Source: Pseudoalteromonas fuliginea
GTDB taxonomy: Bacteria; Pseudomonadota; Gammaproteobacteria; Enterobacterales; Alteromonadaceae
Assembly (NCBI RefSeq): GCF_000690055.1
Contig: NZ_JJNZ01000048.1
Coordinates: 1 to 54,877, forward strand
Direction: 5' to 3'
Length of the DNA stretch: 54,877 nt
The notes under the pieces were generated by a model. That model made no database searches, had not been told where the DNA came from, and worked only from the letters and a program-made list of their open reading frames with translations. Shown here in pieces: positions 35,626 through 46,170 of the stretch (the first letter of the stretch is position 1; every line of letters begins with the position of its first letter). The translations under genes and the position numbers were made by a program.

Positions 35626-36522
35626 ATGACAGAGATCACTACACACCAAGCTTCACGCCGTAGGCTACTGATTGCCCTGGCTATCACGTGCTCATTTATG
35701 GTTATTCAAGTCATCGGGGCTTATTATTCAAATTCACTTGCGGTACTTGCTGATGCGGGTCATTTATTTGTCCATAATAGCTCACTTTTTATTGCTTTAA
35801 TTGCGTCTAGCTTAGCGATTCATTTTGCTAAAACCTATAATGATGGACATCAACGGGCTGAGTTATTAGGTGGACTTGTAAATGGTGTTTTGTATTTAGC
35901 TATTAGCTTAATTATTTTGTATGAAGGCGGTGAACGGTTCATGCATCATAGTGAGGGGCATGAGCTTGCTATTAATAGTTATTTAATGTCGGTAATTGCG
36001 GGGATCGGGTTTTTGTTTCATGGTGCCGCTGCTTGGGTTTTATATAAAGGACGCAAAGCAAGTATTAATATCTATGCCGTATTCCTACACTCATTTTTTG
36101 ATTTAATTTCTACTGTATCGACTTTTGTTGCTGGTGTGCTTATTTATTTTACTGGCTGGGATGTAATTGACATTCTATCTAGCATGTTGATTGCGTCGTT
36201 TGTTTTATTTACTGGTATTAAAGTAATTATTAGTTGTATTAAAGGTTTACGTTTAAATAAAACGCAGTTACCAAAAGCAATTGATATTGAAAACGAAATA
36301 ACGCGTATGGAGCACGTGCATGATGTGCATAATGTCACTGTTACTCGTAAGTACAGAGGGATCGTAGTTGGTGCCCATGTTGTACTTAAACAGCACTGCA
36401 CTATTGAAAAACACGACGAAGCGTGTCGCTTAAAAGTAGAGCAAGTGCTGTCAGACAAATTCAATGTTAAAAGTAGTGTGTTGCAAATAGAGAGCCATGC
36501 TGAGCATACGCATGTTCATTAA
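35626..36522 (+). CDS. Cation diffusion facilitator family transporter (ZitB/CzcD-like)
   Basis: Inner-membrane divalent-metal/proton antiporter of 298 residues with six helices and a C-terminal cytosolic domain (about 215-290). TM2 reads LADAGHLFVHNSSLFIA and TM5 reads HSFFDLISTVS. In Zn transporters of this family the transport site is HxxxD in both helices. Here TM5 keeps His and Asp, but TM2 has His where Asp is usual (His-x3-His), so metal preference may differ from Zn. The tail ends with a His-rich ESHAEHTHVH. Export of Zn2+, Cd2+ or similar is inferred. The ATG has only a weak upstream Shine-Dalgarno. Confidence 0.9.
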   Translation: MTEITTHQASRRRLLIALAITCSFMVIQVIGAYYSNSLAVLADAGHLFVHNSSLFIALIASSLAIHFAKTYNDGHQRAELLGGLVNGVLYLAISLIILYEGGERFMHHSEGHELAINSYLMSVIAGIGFLFHGAAAWVLYKGRKASINIYAVFLHSFFDLISTVSTFVAGVLIYFTGWDVIDILSSMLIASFVLFTGIKVIISCIKGLRLNKTQLPKAIDIENEITRMEHVHDVHNVTVTRKYRGIVVGAHVVLKQHCTIEKHDEACRLKVEQVLSDKFNVKSSVLQIESHAEHTHVH

Positions 36523-36535
36523 TTTATGAACATGC
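36510..36535. terminator. Hairpin at the 3' end of the cation transporter gene
   Basis: GCATGTTCAT / ATGAACATGC stem with the stop codon in the loop, between convergent genes. The U-run is weak (TGATTTTATTT some bases later). Confidence 0.5.
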
Positions 36536-36570
36536 TGGGCGTGATTTTATTTGCATACGAATTAGTAACA

Positions 36571-39500
36571 TTAAATCAACCCCAAAATTTCTTCAAAACA
36601 ACTATTTTTTCGTAACTCTTTGGCGCTCATTGGCTTTGCAAAGTAATACCCTTGTAGTACATGGCAACCTATATTTGCTAAAAATATCATTTGCTCTTGT
36701 GTTTCAACACCTTCGGCAATGCAATAAAGCTCTAAGTTTTCAGCTAACGAATATATCGTTTTAATAATAGATTCGTCGTCTTTATCAAAGCCAATACTAT
36801 TAACAAAACTTTGATCAATCTTAATTACATCTATAGGGAACTGACTTAAGTACGTTAATGACGAGTAACCCGTGCCGAAGTCATCAAGCAGTAATTTGAA
36901 ACCAGCTGCTTTTAAGTTTTGTAATTGTTTAGCTGCTTTAAACTTGTCTTCAAGTAAGATACTTTCTGTAATTTCAAGTCTGATCTGCCTTGGTGATATT
37001 TGTGATTTTGCTAATATATAGAGTAGCCGATCAGTTATATTAGCTTTTAAAATATGTTTAGGTGATAAATTCAAAGAAATATAAAACAATGGGTTATTGC
37101 TCAGAATTGGAGCAAGCTCAATAAATGCTCGTTTCATTGCTTGCTCTGTAATTTTTTCTATTAATCCTGTTTCTTCTGCGATAGGGATAAATACAGCAGG
37201 TGACACTAATTGACCTTTATTATCCCAGCGCATCAGTAGCTCTACGCCATTAATAGTTTTTGTTTTTATATCAACTATAGGTTGGTAATGATTAAAAAAC
37301 CGATTGTCTTTTACGGCATCTTTTAAATCATTTTCAAGAATAAGCTTTTGTTTTATTTCTTCATTCATTTCTTCACTAAAAAATTTAAATCCATTTCTGC
37401 CAGCTTGCTTTGCATGCATCATCGCAACATCAGCATTTCGGATCAGTAGATCTGCATTTATAGCATCGAATGGATAAAGGGCAACACCAATACTGGCAGA
37501 TATATTGATAGAGAAATCCTCAATAATGACTTTGCTTGCCAATTCGCGGCTAATTTTTTTTACTGTCTCAGTAAGCGACTTTAGTGAATCTACATGCTTT
37601 ATCAGTACTAAAAATTCATCACCACTTTGGCGGCCAAGTGTTGCTTTGTTACTCAGTATATTTGTTACGCGTTCTGTAATATTACAAAGTAGCTTATCGC
37701 CTACGGCATGCCCAAATGAGTCATTAACGGGTTTAAATTTATCAAGGTCGATAAATAGTAGTGCACATTGCTTATTACTTTTGTCTGCATGATTAATCGC
37801 TTTTTCTATTTTTTGATGCATTAAACTACGGTTTGGTAAGCGTGTTAGGGGATCAAAGTTTGCTAGATAGCGAAGCTCGTTTTCTGCGTTTTTCTGTTCG
37901 GTTAAATCAGAAATAACGACAACGTAGTAGCTTACGTCATTGGTGTCTTTTGCTACTGCTGTAACGCTTATATGTATAGGATGTTCATTGTTTATTGCTG
38001 TGTTGATATAGGCATCTGTACGCCAATTTTGTGTTGGCTTTAACGCCTTTAATATTGCTGAATATTCTTTACACTTGGCTTTACCTATCGCTTTAATGAA
38101 AAGTTTAGGGTTTAATTCGGCAATAGATTTTTTGTTTGAAAATGTATTAATAAAGCTATTATTGGCTGAAAAAGGCATAAGTTGATCATCAAGGATCAAT
38201 AGCCAATCGGTTATTTGACTAAAAACCTGACCAAGAATAGCCGCTTGTTGTTCATTGGCTCGCTGCTCTGTAATGTTTGTATAAATACCTGAAATATACA
38301 AAGGCTCAGAGGATTGTGGTTTATACACAATTTGGCCAAGGTCTTGATACCATAACCAATGACCTGTTTTATGGCGTAATCTATATGTAGCTTGCCAATT
38401 ATTTTGCAAGCTTAGCGTATCGTTTTGCTGAGCATATGAAAGTAATTGCCCCTCAATTTGTCGGCGATCATCTGGATGTATCAAGGCTAAAAAATCATCT
38501 AGTTGAATACGTTTAGGTAAGTCTAAATAACCTAGCTCTTTTCCGCGTTGTGTGTTTACAGAGTTATCCTTAAAGTAATAGTTCCATACACCGCTTTTAT
38601 TATTTTTAAGCGCAAGCTCAGTTTGCTTTTGCGAATCGATCGTCGCTCTGTGAGCTTTTCCAATCACAATTTGGCGACTGCGATACTGCCAAAAAAGTAA
38701 AGACAAAATGATGATAATACCGAATAAGTAGGCAGTATAGGCAATAGGTGATTGCCAAGGGGCATACGCTACATTAAAGTTGAATGTTTTTGGTATGCTT
38801 ATATTAACTCCATCTCTGGTGTATGCCGATACAGTGAGAGAGTAATCGCCGGGTTGTAATTTAGTAAAAAAGACTTTATTTACTTTTAAATCATCATAGG
38901 TAAGCAAGGTTGGTCCTGATAAAGTGACTTTATAACGTACTTTGTCTTTGTTTTGATAATCAAAGATAGAAAAGCTAATCATCAGGCCCATATCTTTATG
39001 GCTAAGCATTAATGGCTTGTTAGTGTATTCATTTGGATAATAACTTAGGCTTTTTGAAAATAGGTCTATATCAGTAATTTCAAGGCTACTCTTTGAACTG
39101 GTAGTGATAAAATCAGATGGATCAAATACCTGTAGTCCAGAGTTACTGCCAAATGCGAGCTGATTATCTTGCAGTCTAACGGCTGAAATTGGCTCAAATT
39201 CATTTGTACTTAAACCATCTTCTATTGTGTAAGTATTAGTATTAAGCGTATCTAAATTGAGTTGATATAAACCATTATTACTACTAACCCATAAAAATCC
39301 GTTGTGATCATCTGCAAGCAACGAATAGATAGAATCAGTTCTCAGTGTGTTTTTTAAGCCTATATAATGTTTTCTTTGATACGTACTTGGGTTTACACCA
39401 ATTAGCCCTTCCTGAGTAGTAGCTAGCCACAAAGTATCACGAGCTTCATCAAGGTAAATATTTTCTACTGTATGAAAAACATTATCTTTAGTGCTGTTCG

Positions 39501-41082
39501 ATTGAAAAATAGTGGTGAGCTTTTGCGTTTTCTCATTATAGCGATATAGTCTTTTTGCAGTGCTCAATAGCAGCTCTTTAGGATGCGATTTCAATGGTTG
39601 GTGAAATGTATAAGCCTTTAGAGGGTTTACTTTGTCTTTCAATCCATTGATTACTCTGCTTTCTCCTGTTTTTCCACTATAGATATAAAAGTTTTCACTA
39701 GACATATAGGTAAAAACATCGGAGCTGAAAGGGGAAAACCCATATAAATTCTCACCATTCACGCCACTTTTTTTCTGGTTTCTTTTTTCGATAATTTTGC
39801 CGGTGCTTTTGTCAAATAGATCCAGTCCATTAAACCGCACTAACCAGAGGTACTTATCATCAAGCTGAGAAGGAAAAATGTCGTATACGGAATATTCACC
39901 ATAAACCGCTTTAGAGTCAGTTGATTGCAAATATGTTTTACTGTCTTTTGTTGTTAAGTTGTAGCGAGTTAGACCATCGTTGGTGCCTAACCAAAGAATG
40001 TGATTTTTATCTTGATAAATTTTATTTATGGTATTGTTTTTAGGTAAGGTAATTTGCTTAAATCTACGATTCTGAGTTGCCCATGTAAGTACGCCTTGTG
40101 TTCGAGACGCGAGCCAAAGTACACCTGATCTATCAAGCATTAAATTGTTTATTGTATTTTCGGTGATGTTAAATTTGCTTTTATCAAAGCTTAAAATGAA
40201 TTCTAATTGGGTTGTGTCTCTGTGATATTGAAACAAACCACTTTCAGTTGCAATAAACTCACCATATACAGTGTTCGCATAATCCCAAATATTATAATCA
40301 GCAATAAGAGTGGTAATCTGGGTAGGATCAATCTGTTTAGTGGTGTTAAATGCAATGCGATACATTCCTTCCACAGTGCCAATTAACAGCCCTAAGTCAT
40401 CATCAATTGTTAAAAACTTGATGTCATTGTTGTCGACTGTTGTTTTTTTAGGTTGGTGAATTGTCAGCGGCGCCAGACTTTGTGTTTTTAAATTATACGT
40501 AAAAAGTCCATTATCTGTACCTATATAGAGTGTATTGTCGTAAATTTTGAGAGCTCTGATGTAATAATTTTTATTTTTTAGAGCAATTTTTAAGTCTAAT
40601 TTTTTTTGATCATTATTAAAGCTAAATATTTTTTCGTTTATCGCAAAATAAAATGTATTTTCTAATTGTGTGATACTAGATATAGGAGAGAAATCTGTTT
40701 GTTTTTTATCTAGTTGACCCGAATAAATTTTTTCTGTTTTTAGGGTCAGCGGGTTAATCATGTATGCGCCAGATACATCGGTAGAAACAATTATTTGACC
40801 GTCTTGGGTTTTAAACAGTTTATTAATGTAGTCTTGGTCTAGGTCGAAACCTCCATCAAAGGTTTTTATTTGATAACCATCATATCTGTTTAGTCCTTGT
40901 GCCGTGGCAATCCAGATGTAACCAATATCATCTTGAATCGATTGCAGTGCATAACTTTGTGATAAGCCTTCATCAGTTGAGATGCGTTGTAGCTGTTGAG
41001 CATAATTTTGCGAAGCTGATACACTTCCTATGCAAAGAAAACAAACAGTGATGGTGAGGAAAAAAAACTTACTCCAATACAC
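36571..41082 (-). CDS. Very large ligand sensor with beta-propeller, Y_Y_Y, PAS, GGDEF and EAL domains
   Basis: 1503 residues from a GTG start. Signal peptide 1-23, then about 14 Reg_prop repeats making two propellers (typical GLSQSYALQSIQDDIGYIWIAT and SNNGLYQLN-like units), a Y_Y_Y domain at about 690-765, one membrane helix near 785-803, two PAS/PAC domains (about 830-960 and 975-1095), GGDEF at about 1100-1260 and EAL at about 1270-1500. The GGDEF signature is SGDEF (1153-1157), which can still be active; the EAL signature is ELL with Glu1281 kept, and DDFGTGYSSL at 1400-1409 is intact. So it senses a periplasmic ligand and makes or degrades cyclic-di-GMP. The net direction cannot be told. 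Confidence 0.93.
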   Translation of the reverse strand: MYWSKFFFLTITVCFLCIGSVSASQNYAQQLQRISTDEGLSQSYALQSIQDDIGYIWIATAQGLNRYDGYQIKTFDGGFDLDQDYINKLFKTQDGQIIVSTDVSGAYMINPLTLKTEKIYSGQLDKKQTDFSPISSITQLENTFYFAINEKIFSFNNDQKKLDLKIALKNKNYYIRALKIYDNTLYIGTDNGLFTYNLKTQSLAPLTIHQPKKTTVDNNDIKFLTIDDDLGLLIGTVEGMYRIAFNTTKQIDPTQITTLIADYNIWDYANTVYGEFIATESGLFQYHRDTTQLEFILSFDKSKFNITENTINNLMLDRSGVLWLASRTQGVLTWATQNRRFKQITLPKNNTINKIYQDKNHILWLGTNDGLTRYNLTTKDSKTYLQSTDSKAVYGEYSVYDIFPSQLDDKYLWLVRFNGLDLFDKSTGKIIEKRNQKKSGVNGENLYGFSPFSSDVFTYMSSENFYIYSGKTGESRVINGLKDKVNPLKAYTFHQPLKSHPKELLLSTAKRLYRYNEKTQKLTTIFQSNSTKDNVFHTVENIYLDEARDTLWLATTQEGLIGVNPSTYQRKHYIGLKNTLRTDSIYSLLADDHNGFLWVSSNNGLYQLNLDTLNTNTYTIEDGLSTNEFEPISAVRLQDNQLAFGSNSGLQVFDPSDFITTSSKSSLEITDIDLFSKSLSYYPNEYTNKPLMLSHKDMGLMISFSIFDYQNKDKVRYKVTLSGPTLLTYDDLKVNKVFFTKLQPGDYSLTVSAYTRDGVNISIPKTFNFNVAYAPWQSPIAYTAYLFGIIIILSLLFWQYRSRQIVIGKAHRATIDSQKQTELALKNNKSGVWNYYFKDNSVNTQRGKELGYLDLPKRIQLDDFLALIHPDDRRQIEGQLLSYAQQNDTLSLQNNWQATYRLRHKTGHWLWYQDLGQIVYKPQSSEPLYISGIYTNITEQRANEQQAAILGQVFSQITDWLLILDDQLMPFSANNSFINTFSNKKSIAELNPKLFIKAIGKAKCKEYSAILKALKPTQNWRTDAYINTAINNEHPIHISVTAVAKDTNDVSYYVVVISDLTEQKNAENELRYLANFDPLTRLPNRSLMHQKIEKAINHADKSNKQCALLFIDLDKFKPVNDSFGHAVGDKLLCNITERVTNILSNKATLGRQSGDEFLVLIKHVDSLKSLTETVKKISRELASKVIIEDFSINISASIGVALYPFDAINADLLIRNADVAMMHAKQAGRNGFKFFSEEMNEEIKQKLILENDLKDAVKDNRFFNHYQPIVDIKTKTINGVELLMRWDNKGQLVSPAVFIPIAEETGLIEKITEQAMKRAFIELAPILSNNPLFYISLNLSPKHILKANITDRLLYILAKSQISPRQIRLEITESILLEDKFKAAKQLQNLKAAGFKLLLDDFGTGYSSLTYLSQFPIDVIKIDQSFVNSIGFDKDDESIIKTIYSLAENLELYCIAEGVETQEQMIFLANIGCHVLQGYYFAKPMSAKELRKNSCFEEILGLI

Positions 41083-41234
41083 TTATAAACTCGCCCCATA
41101 ATAAGTAGGATAGTATTGTAATATAGCATAAATTTAAATTTTGACTCGTATGAAAGATACATGAGTCAAACATTTTTTGGTGATTGAATTAAGTTAACTT
41201 TTAAATACTGGTGTTATAAACCCATGAGGTAAAT

Positions 41235-41789
41235 ATGAGTAGGGTATTCAATATTGATGCTTCACAAAGTGTGCTTTTAGTGATTGATTTGCAAAGCAAG
41301 TTGGCACCTGCGATAGAGTGTTTTCCTACAATCTTGAGCTGTACTTTACAGCTGGCTCAAACGAGCCTTATACATGGTATACCCGTTTTAATTACAGAGC
41401 AGTATAAAAAAGGCTTAGGTGGCACACAAGATGAAATAAAAGCGCTTTTACCAAAAGCAACGTATTTCGATAAAACACATTTTAGTGCCTGTGCCGAACC
41501 TGGTTTTCTGGCGAGTATGAAGCAGTTTGCTCGGCCTCAGATAATTGTTGTTGGTACTGAAGCACATGTTTGTGTATTGCAAACATGTTTAGATCTTTTA
41601 CAAAGCGGGTTTGACGTAATTGTGATTGCAGATGCCGTTGGTTCTAGAAATGAAAAGCATAAGCAAATTGCTATTGATCAATTACAACAAGCGGGTGCTA
41701 TAATTTCGTGTGCTGAAACTGTTATTTTTCAATGGGTAAAAAATTCAGCAACGACAACATTTAAAGAAGTTTTGTCTATAATAAAATAA
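41235..41789 (+). CDS. Isochorismatase-like cysteine hydrolase
   Basis: 184 residues, cytoplasmic. The family triad is complete: Asp18 in LLVIDLQSKL, Lys80 in FDKTHFSAC, and nucleophile Cys113 in VGTEAHVCVLQT, with the cis-peptide-type GTEAH preceding it. Closest in form to YcaC/hydrolase-type members rather than to nicotinamidase or the EntB isochorismatase; the substrate is unknown. GAGG precedes the ATG. It is divergent from the large GGDEF/EAL sensor and 136 bp before the chemoreceptor gene. Confidence 0.88.
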   Translation: MSRVFNIDASQSVLLVIDLQSKLAPAIECFPTILSCTLQLAQTSLIHGIPVLITEQYKKGLGGTQDEIKALLPKATYFDKTHFSACAEPGFLASMKQFARPQIIVVGTEAHVCVLQTCLDLLQSGFDVIVIADAVGSRNEKHKQIAIDQLQQAGAIISCAETVIFQWVKNSATTTFKEVLSIIK

Positions 41790-41925
41790 TGAATAGACCC
41801 TGCTTTAAATTAAAAATAAAGCGGATAAATAAATTCACCAAATTTTCCTGATTCCAATGAACTTATTGGCGTTTAACTACGTATGAATCGGGCTTAACTT
41901 ATAAATCAAAAGTAGTAAGGTTTTT

Positions 41926-43392
41926 ATGTCTAATGTTTCTAGGTTATTTACAATTATATTTAGTCTGCTATTTATTGAATCAATAGTTTTAGGCTTATAT
42001 TTTGATACGTTGATGCAAGCTTTTGTTGTAGGTTTGCCACTTTGTTTGTTACCTATTTGGTTACTCAACACAAATGTAAATAGTCAAATAACACCACATA
42101 TTGTTGCAGCAGCAACTATGATGTTTTCTTTTTTGCATATACAACAAACGTTTGGTCTGATTGAAGTGCATTTTGAAATATTTATTTTAATGCCCATGCT
42201 AATCGTATTTGTACAATGGCGTGTATTTATAACTGCAATTTTATTTGTCGCTGTCCATCACTTTTCTTTTTATTACTTACAAACTCAAAATACAGGTGTG
42301 TATGTATTCGACCCTGACAGACTTGCTTTTACAACGGTACTTATCCATGCCGGGTATGCAATAGTTGAAGTAATCGTAGCTGGGTATATCGCAGTAACAT
42401 TACGACGAGAGCGTAGAGCTGGTTTATCGCTAAGCTATGCAACAGAGCAAATAATGCAAGACCCTGCTCACATTAAGCTTTCTTTACGGGCTGACGCTAC
42501 TGAAAGTGAAGCTGTTTTAGGTTTTAATACGTTGCTCGACTATTTATCTGATGTAATTAAAGAAGTGCAGACACAATCTGACTCTTTACAAGGTAACTCT
42601 CAAGAGTTGATTCAAGTACAGGCTCAATTAGCTGACGGGGCACAGCAACGAACACAACAAACTGATGATATTGCCAGCTCGGGTGCCCAAGTTGCGCATG
42701 GCTTTAAACTTGTAGAGCAAGAAAGTGAGATTTTAAAACATCAAGTAGATAACATCACCCAAGCCGCAAGTGATGCCCTGCATGAAGTGCTACAAACTGA
42801 CAGTAAGAGTAGAGAACTACTAACTCTTTTAAATCATACTGAAGAGCAAATTAATCATTTAGTTGCCGCTGGGGATGTTATTTCAAGTCTTCTTAATGAA
42901 ATATCAGGTATTGCTGAACAGACTAATTTATTAGCATTAAATGCGGCAATTGAGGCTGCGAGAGCGGGTGAGCACGGCCGTGGCTTTGCTGTGGTTGCTG
43001 ATGAGGTTAGATCACTTGCGAATAACAGTAAAGCGACGACAGACAAAATTAGCCTTACATTAAAAGATTTAGTTAATAACAGTAAAACATCAACCCAGTC
43101 TATGAGCCAATGTGTTGATTTTGTTGTTGATTTAACGCATATAAGTACTGCAATGAAAGAGAATATTTCTGCAATGAGCGAGCAAATTGCTGCGGTATCT
43201 ACAAGTACAAATTCGGTATCACAGGTTGTTGCAGAACAAGCAGTAAACACCTCGCAAATAGCTACGAGCACTGATCATATGCGAAAAAATCAATATGAAG
43301 ACACTAAAATAGTTCAACAACTGACCTCTAAAGTACAATTAATACATGTCAGTATTGACGTGCTAGAGCAAAGTATTGCCAAATTTAAATAA
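41926..43392 (+). CDS. Methyl-accepting chemotaxis protein with multi-helix membrane sensor
   Basis: 488 residues. The N-terminal 160 residues are five or six membrane helices without a large periplasmic domain, ending [11 protein letters not shown], followed by a short HAMP-like linker and a cytoplasmic signalling coiled coil (about 215-488). The hairpin tip [41 protein letters not shown] at 325-365 binds CheA/CheW. The C-terminus has no CheR-docking pentapeptide. The sensed cue is probably membrane-linked (redox or energy), which is inference. It overlaps the next gene by 17 bp. Confidence 0.93.
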   Translation: MSNVSRLFTIIFSLLFIESIVLGLYFDTLMQAFVVGLPLCLLPIWLLNTNVNSQITPHIVAAATMMFSFLHIQQTFGLIEVHFEIFILMPMLIVFVQWRVFITAILFVAVHHFSFYYLQTQNTGVYVFDPDRLAFTTVLIHAGYAIVEVIVAGYIAVTLRRERRAGLSLSYATEQIMQDPAHIKLSLRADATESEAVLGFNTLLDYLSDVIKEVQTQSDSLQGNSQELIQVQAQLADGAQQRTQQTDDIASSGAQVAHGFKLVEQESEILKHQVDNITQAASDALHEVLQTDSKSRELLTLLNHTEEQINHLVAAGDVISSLLNEISGIAEQTNLLALNAAIEAARAGEHGRGFAVVADEVRSLANNSKATTDKISLTLKDLVNNSKTSTQSMSQCVDFVVDLTHISTAMKENISAMSEQIAAVSTSTNSVSQVVAEQAVNTSQIATSTDHMRKNQYEDTKIVQQLTSKVQLIHVSIDVLEQSIAKFK

Positions 43393-43903
43393 GGTTAATT
43401 ATTGGAATGCCATACTTATCATTGTGTGGTTTAGCGTTGTTATAACTGGGCTGGTGTATTTTCAATTAGGGCAGTTAAAAACTTTTGATAGCGCTAAAGT
43501 ATTTATGCAAAAAAGTTGGTTTAATGACTTTAAACAACAGATTGTGTGGGACAATAAAGATACAGCGTCGCTGCTACTCGTTACTGAGGAAAGTTGTGGC
43601 TGTTTTACGCAGGCTAAGCCGCATATAAATTCACTCACTACTTTTGCCAAAAGCAAAGGACTTGGTGTTGTGCAGGTTCAACTAACGCAGCAATTGAAGC
43701 GAGTTGTACCTGCTACGCCTGCTGCTGTCATTATAGATAAGCACGGGCAATTTGTTTATGCAGGGCCATTGTCTGAAGGATTAGCGTGTTCACAGGGGAG
43801 TGGCTTTGTTGAAACAGTCATTACTAATTTGGCTTCAGGTTTTAATTCTGAGTTATTAATTACTGACACAAAGGGCTGTTATTGCACAAATAACGAATCA
43901 TAA
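43376..43903 (+). CDS. Membrane-anchored thioredoxin-fold-like protein (DUF6436-like)
   Basis: 175 residues from TTG at 43376, inside the end of the chemoreceptor gene; no later start keeps the membrane helix (9-28). The rest is extracytoplasmic with a thioredoxin-like layout: [22 protein letters not shown] with a Cys-Gly-Cys pair, then [22 protein letters not shown], where TPAAVII carries the cis-Pro, and a C-terminal [10 protein letters not shown]. It resembles DUF6436 proteins, which I recall only loosely. Vicinal CxC pairs at both ends suggest metal or disulfide handling. Overlap suggests coupling to the chemoreceptor gene. Confidence 0.68.
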   Translation: MPNLNKVNYWNAILIIVWFSVVITGLVYFQLGQLKTFDSAKVFMQKSWFNDFKQQIVWDNKDTASLLLVTEESCGCFTQAKPHINSLTTFAKSKGLGVVQVQLTQQLKRVVPATPAAVIIDKHGQFVYAGPLSEGLACSQGSGFVETVITNLASGFNSELLITDTKGCYCTNNES

Positions 43904-43937
43904 ACACGCCTCGTTAAGTAATTACGTTATTGCAAGT

Positions 43938-43956
43938 GAGATTTATTTTCATTATC
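43938..43956 (+). promoter_or_regulatory. Candidate Fur box of the siderophore receptor
   Basis: GAGATTTATTTTCATTATC matches 14 of 19 positions of the Fur consensus GATAATGATAATCATTATC, with the right half (TCATTATC) perfect. It is 35 bp before the receptor start, where a repressor would block transcription. Confidence 0.7.
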
Positions 43957-43990
43957 ATGCCCGCACCGTATTTTTGCCTATTTAATTCTA

Positions 43991-46144
43991 ATGAAATTTT
44001 CTCTTTTATCTCTTGCAATCACATCTATTATTTTCAGTTCTGTAAACGTAATCGCTAGTGAAGTAGAACAAACATCACTTAATTCATTAAACAAAGCTGA
44101 AAACGCTATTGAGACTATTGAAGTAACGGGTCGCGCTTTTTCATTATATCGACCAACAGAGTCAGCATTTGGCACACGCACCAATACTCCACTAGAAAAA
44201 ATACCACAATCAATTCAAATATTGCCACAAGCTTTAATAAGTGACCAAGCTGCACGTCAAATTACCGATTTATACAGTAATATCGCAGGTGTAAATGGTT
44301 TTAGCTATTCGGGTGTTACTTTTAGAGGATTTCGCCAAGACGAAATTTTATATGATGGCGTAAAAGGTGATCCGTTTAATGGCTTTGCTGTTCCGCAGTT
44401 ATTTAATATTGAGCAAGTTGCTGTGTTAAAAGGTCCCAGTGGGGCAGTTTATGGAAGCGGTAATCCTGGTGGGATTATTAATTATATGACTAAAAAGCCA
44501 CAATATGACGCTAATACTGCCATTGAATTAGAAATCGGGAATGATGACTTTATAAGTGGCGCATTCGAATCAACGGGTAGCGTGAATGATGAGCAAACGC
44601 AAGCTTACAGAATTGGTATTTACAAAGATAGTCAAAACCCGTTTAGATATAACACGGCAGAAGATAATACCATTATAGATTTAGGCTATCGCTTTGATTT
44701 TAATGATGAGTCTAATCTTGTGCTGCAATATACTAATATAGATCAAGATTTAGGAGGAGCACGTTTACGTGGTGTGCCTGTTGACGAAAATGGTGATTTT
44801 ATTGCAAGTAGAGATTGGAATCATAATGAAGCAACTGACTATCAAAAAATGTCTGCGGACGTATACCAAGCAACGTATAAAAACCAATTAAGTGATGTGT
44901 TTAGCTTAGATGTTACGACTCGTTATTTTACCAATGAAGAGCAACAAAACTATCATGAGCCACGTGGCTTGTCTGATACCGATAATGATGGTGTTGTTGA
45001 TTGGAGTGAACGCGAATTTAGAGATCAAAAGCGCGAGAATGAAGGGCTAAGTATTACCGCTAATTTAATTGCTGAAACAACTATAGCCAATATGGAACAT
45101 ATGTTTTTAGTGGGCTCTGATTGGTACTCATCAAAATTTGATGCCGTGTACCGCACTGCGACTCAACAAAGTAAAGGCGGCCCTGTACCTGGACTCTCGC
45201 TGATTGATCCACAATATGGTTTAACATCGGCGGCTAATTACGACTTAGAAAATATAACACCGCGAATTATAAGCACAGACTCAAAAAGGTTAGGTATTTA
45301 TATACAAGACCAAGTAGATATCACTGAAAAATGGAATATAACCGCAGGCTTGCGCTACGATCATTTTGAAGACACGGATAAAGTATCTAACGTTGAGTTC
45401 TCTGATAGCGATGTTACTTTTAGGGTAGGTACTAGCTACAATATTAGCGATACTTTTTTTCCTTATGCTTTATATGGCACCGGTTTTTTACCGCAAGATG
45501 CAGCAAGCCAGTCGCAAGAAGTTGGTGGACCATTTGAGCCTGAAAACAGCCATATTACAGAGCTAGGTTTACGTACTAAGTTACTTGATGACTCGTTAGC
45601 CATTAATATTGCGACGTATCAGATTATTCGTAAAAATATATTACAAACCAGCTTATTGCAAAACGACACGGGAATTGATCAACTTGAATCCCTAGGTGAA
45701 GTACAAAGTGATGGTTTTGAGCTTGAGATAGTGGGTGATATAACTGACAAGTGGGTTGTAACCGCAAGTTATGCGTATAACGACACGCGTATTAATGAGC
45801 AAAGTGAAGATTTTTCTGCGCAAGCAGAAGGCACTGATAAATTTGCAAATGCCCCACAAAATACAGCTGGCTTATGGACGCGCTACGATTTACCAAACAT
45901 CAACTCATCAATAGCTGCAGGGCTTGACTATGTTGACGAACAAGTAAGCCTTGATGGCGCACACGTTAAACCATATACAATTTATAACATGGCCTGGAAA
46001 ACGCAAGTAGAAAACTGGACATGGCAAATATCAGTTAAAAACGTCTTTGATAAAGAATATGCATCGAGTGGCTTTATTGACCGTACTGGGCATTTTCCTG
46101 GTGAGCCAAGACGCGTATATTTATCTGCAAAATATCAGTTTTAA
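43991..46144 (+). CDS. TonB-dependent siderophore receptor (FhuA/FoxA/FecA-like group)
   Basis: 717-residue outer-membrane receptor. Signal peptide KFSLLSLAITSIIFSSVNVIAS, TonB-box-like IETIEVTGRA at about 42-51, a plug with the siderophore-type signature TPLEKIPQSIQILPQALISDQ, then VTFRGF, VAVLKGPSGAVYGSGNPGGIINYMTKKP, and a 22-strand barrel ending HFPGEPRRVYLSAKYQF. PGEPR before the last strand is typical of ferric-siderophore receptors. A Fur box precedes it and a terminator follows. The PepSY reductase-like operon at 29719-31840 is a plausible partner 12 kb away. Ligand class (hydroxamate or other) cannot be decided. Confidence 0.93.
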   Translation: MKFSLLSLAITSIIFSSVNVIASEVEQTSLNSLNKAENAIETIEVTGRAFSLYRPTESAFGTRTNTPLEKIPQSIQILPQALISDQAARQITDLYSNIAGVNGFSYSGVTFRGFRQDEILYDGVKGDPFNGFAVPQLFNIEQVAVLKGPSGAVYGSGNPGGIINYMTKKPQYDANTAIELEIGNDDFISGAFESTGSVNDEQTQAYRIGIYKDSQNPFRYNTAEDNTIIDLGYRFDFNDESNLVLQYTNIDQDLGGARLRGVPVDENGDFIASRDWNHNEATDYQKMSADVYQATYKNQLSDVFSLDVTTRYFTNEEQQNYHEPRGLSDTDNDGVVDWSEREFRDQKRENEGLSITANLIAETTIANMEHMFLVGSDWYSSKFDAVYRTATQQSKGGPVPGLSLIDPQYGLTSAANYDLENITPRIISTDSKRLGIYIQDQVDITEKWNITAGLRYDHFEDTDKVSNVEFSDSDVTFRVGTSYNISDTFFPYALYGTGFLPQDAASQSQEVGGPFEPENSHITELGLRTKLLDDSLAINIATYQIIRKNILQTSLLQNDTGIDQLESLGEVQSDGFELEIVGDITDKWVVTASYAYNDTRINEQSEDFSAQAEGTDKFANAPQNTAGLWTRYDLPNINSSIAAGLDYVDEQVSLDGAHVKPYTIYNMAWKTQVENWTWQISVKNVFDKEYASSGFIDRTGHFPGEPRRVYLSAKYQF

Positions 46145-46170
46145 TACCAAAGTACCTCTAAGATAAAAGT

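Noticed and set aside
42855..43271. 138-codon frame antisense to the chemoreceptor
   Set aside because: Overlaps the most conserved part of the signalling domain in reverse; no independent support.
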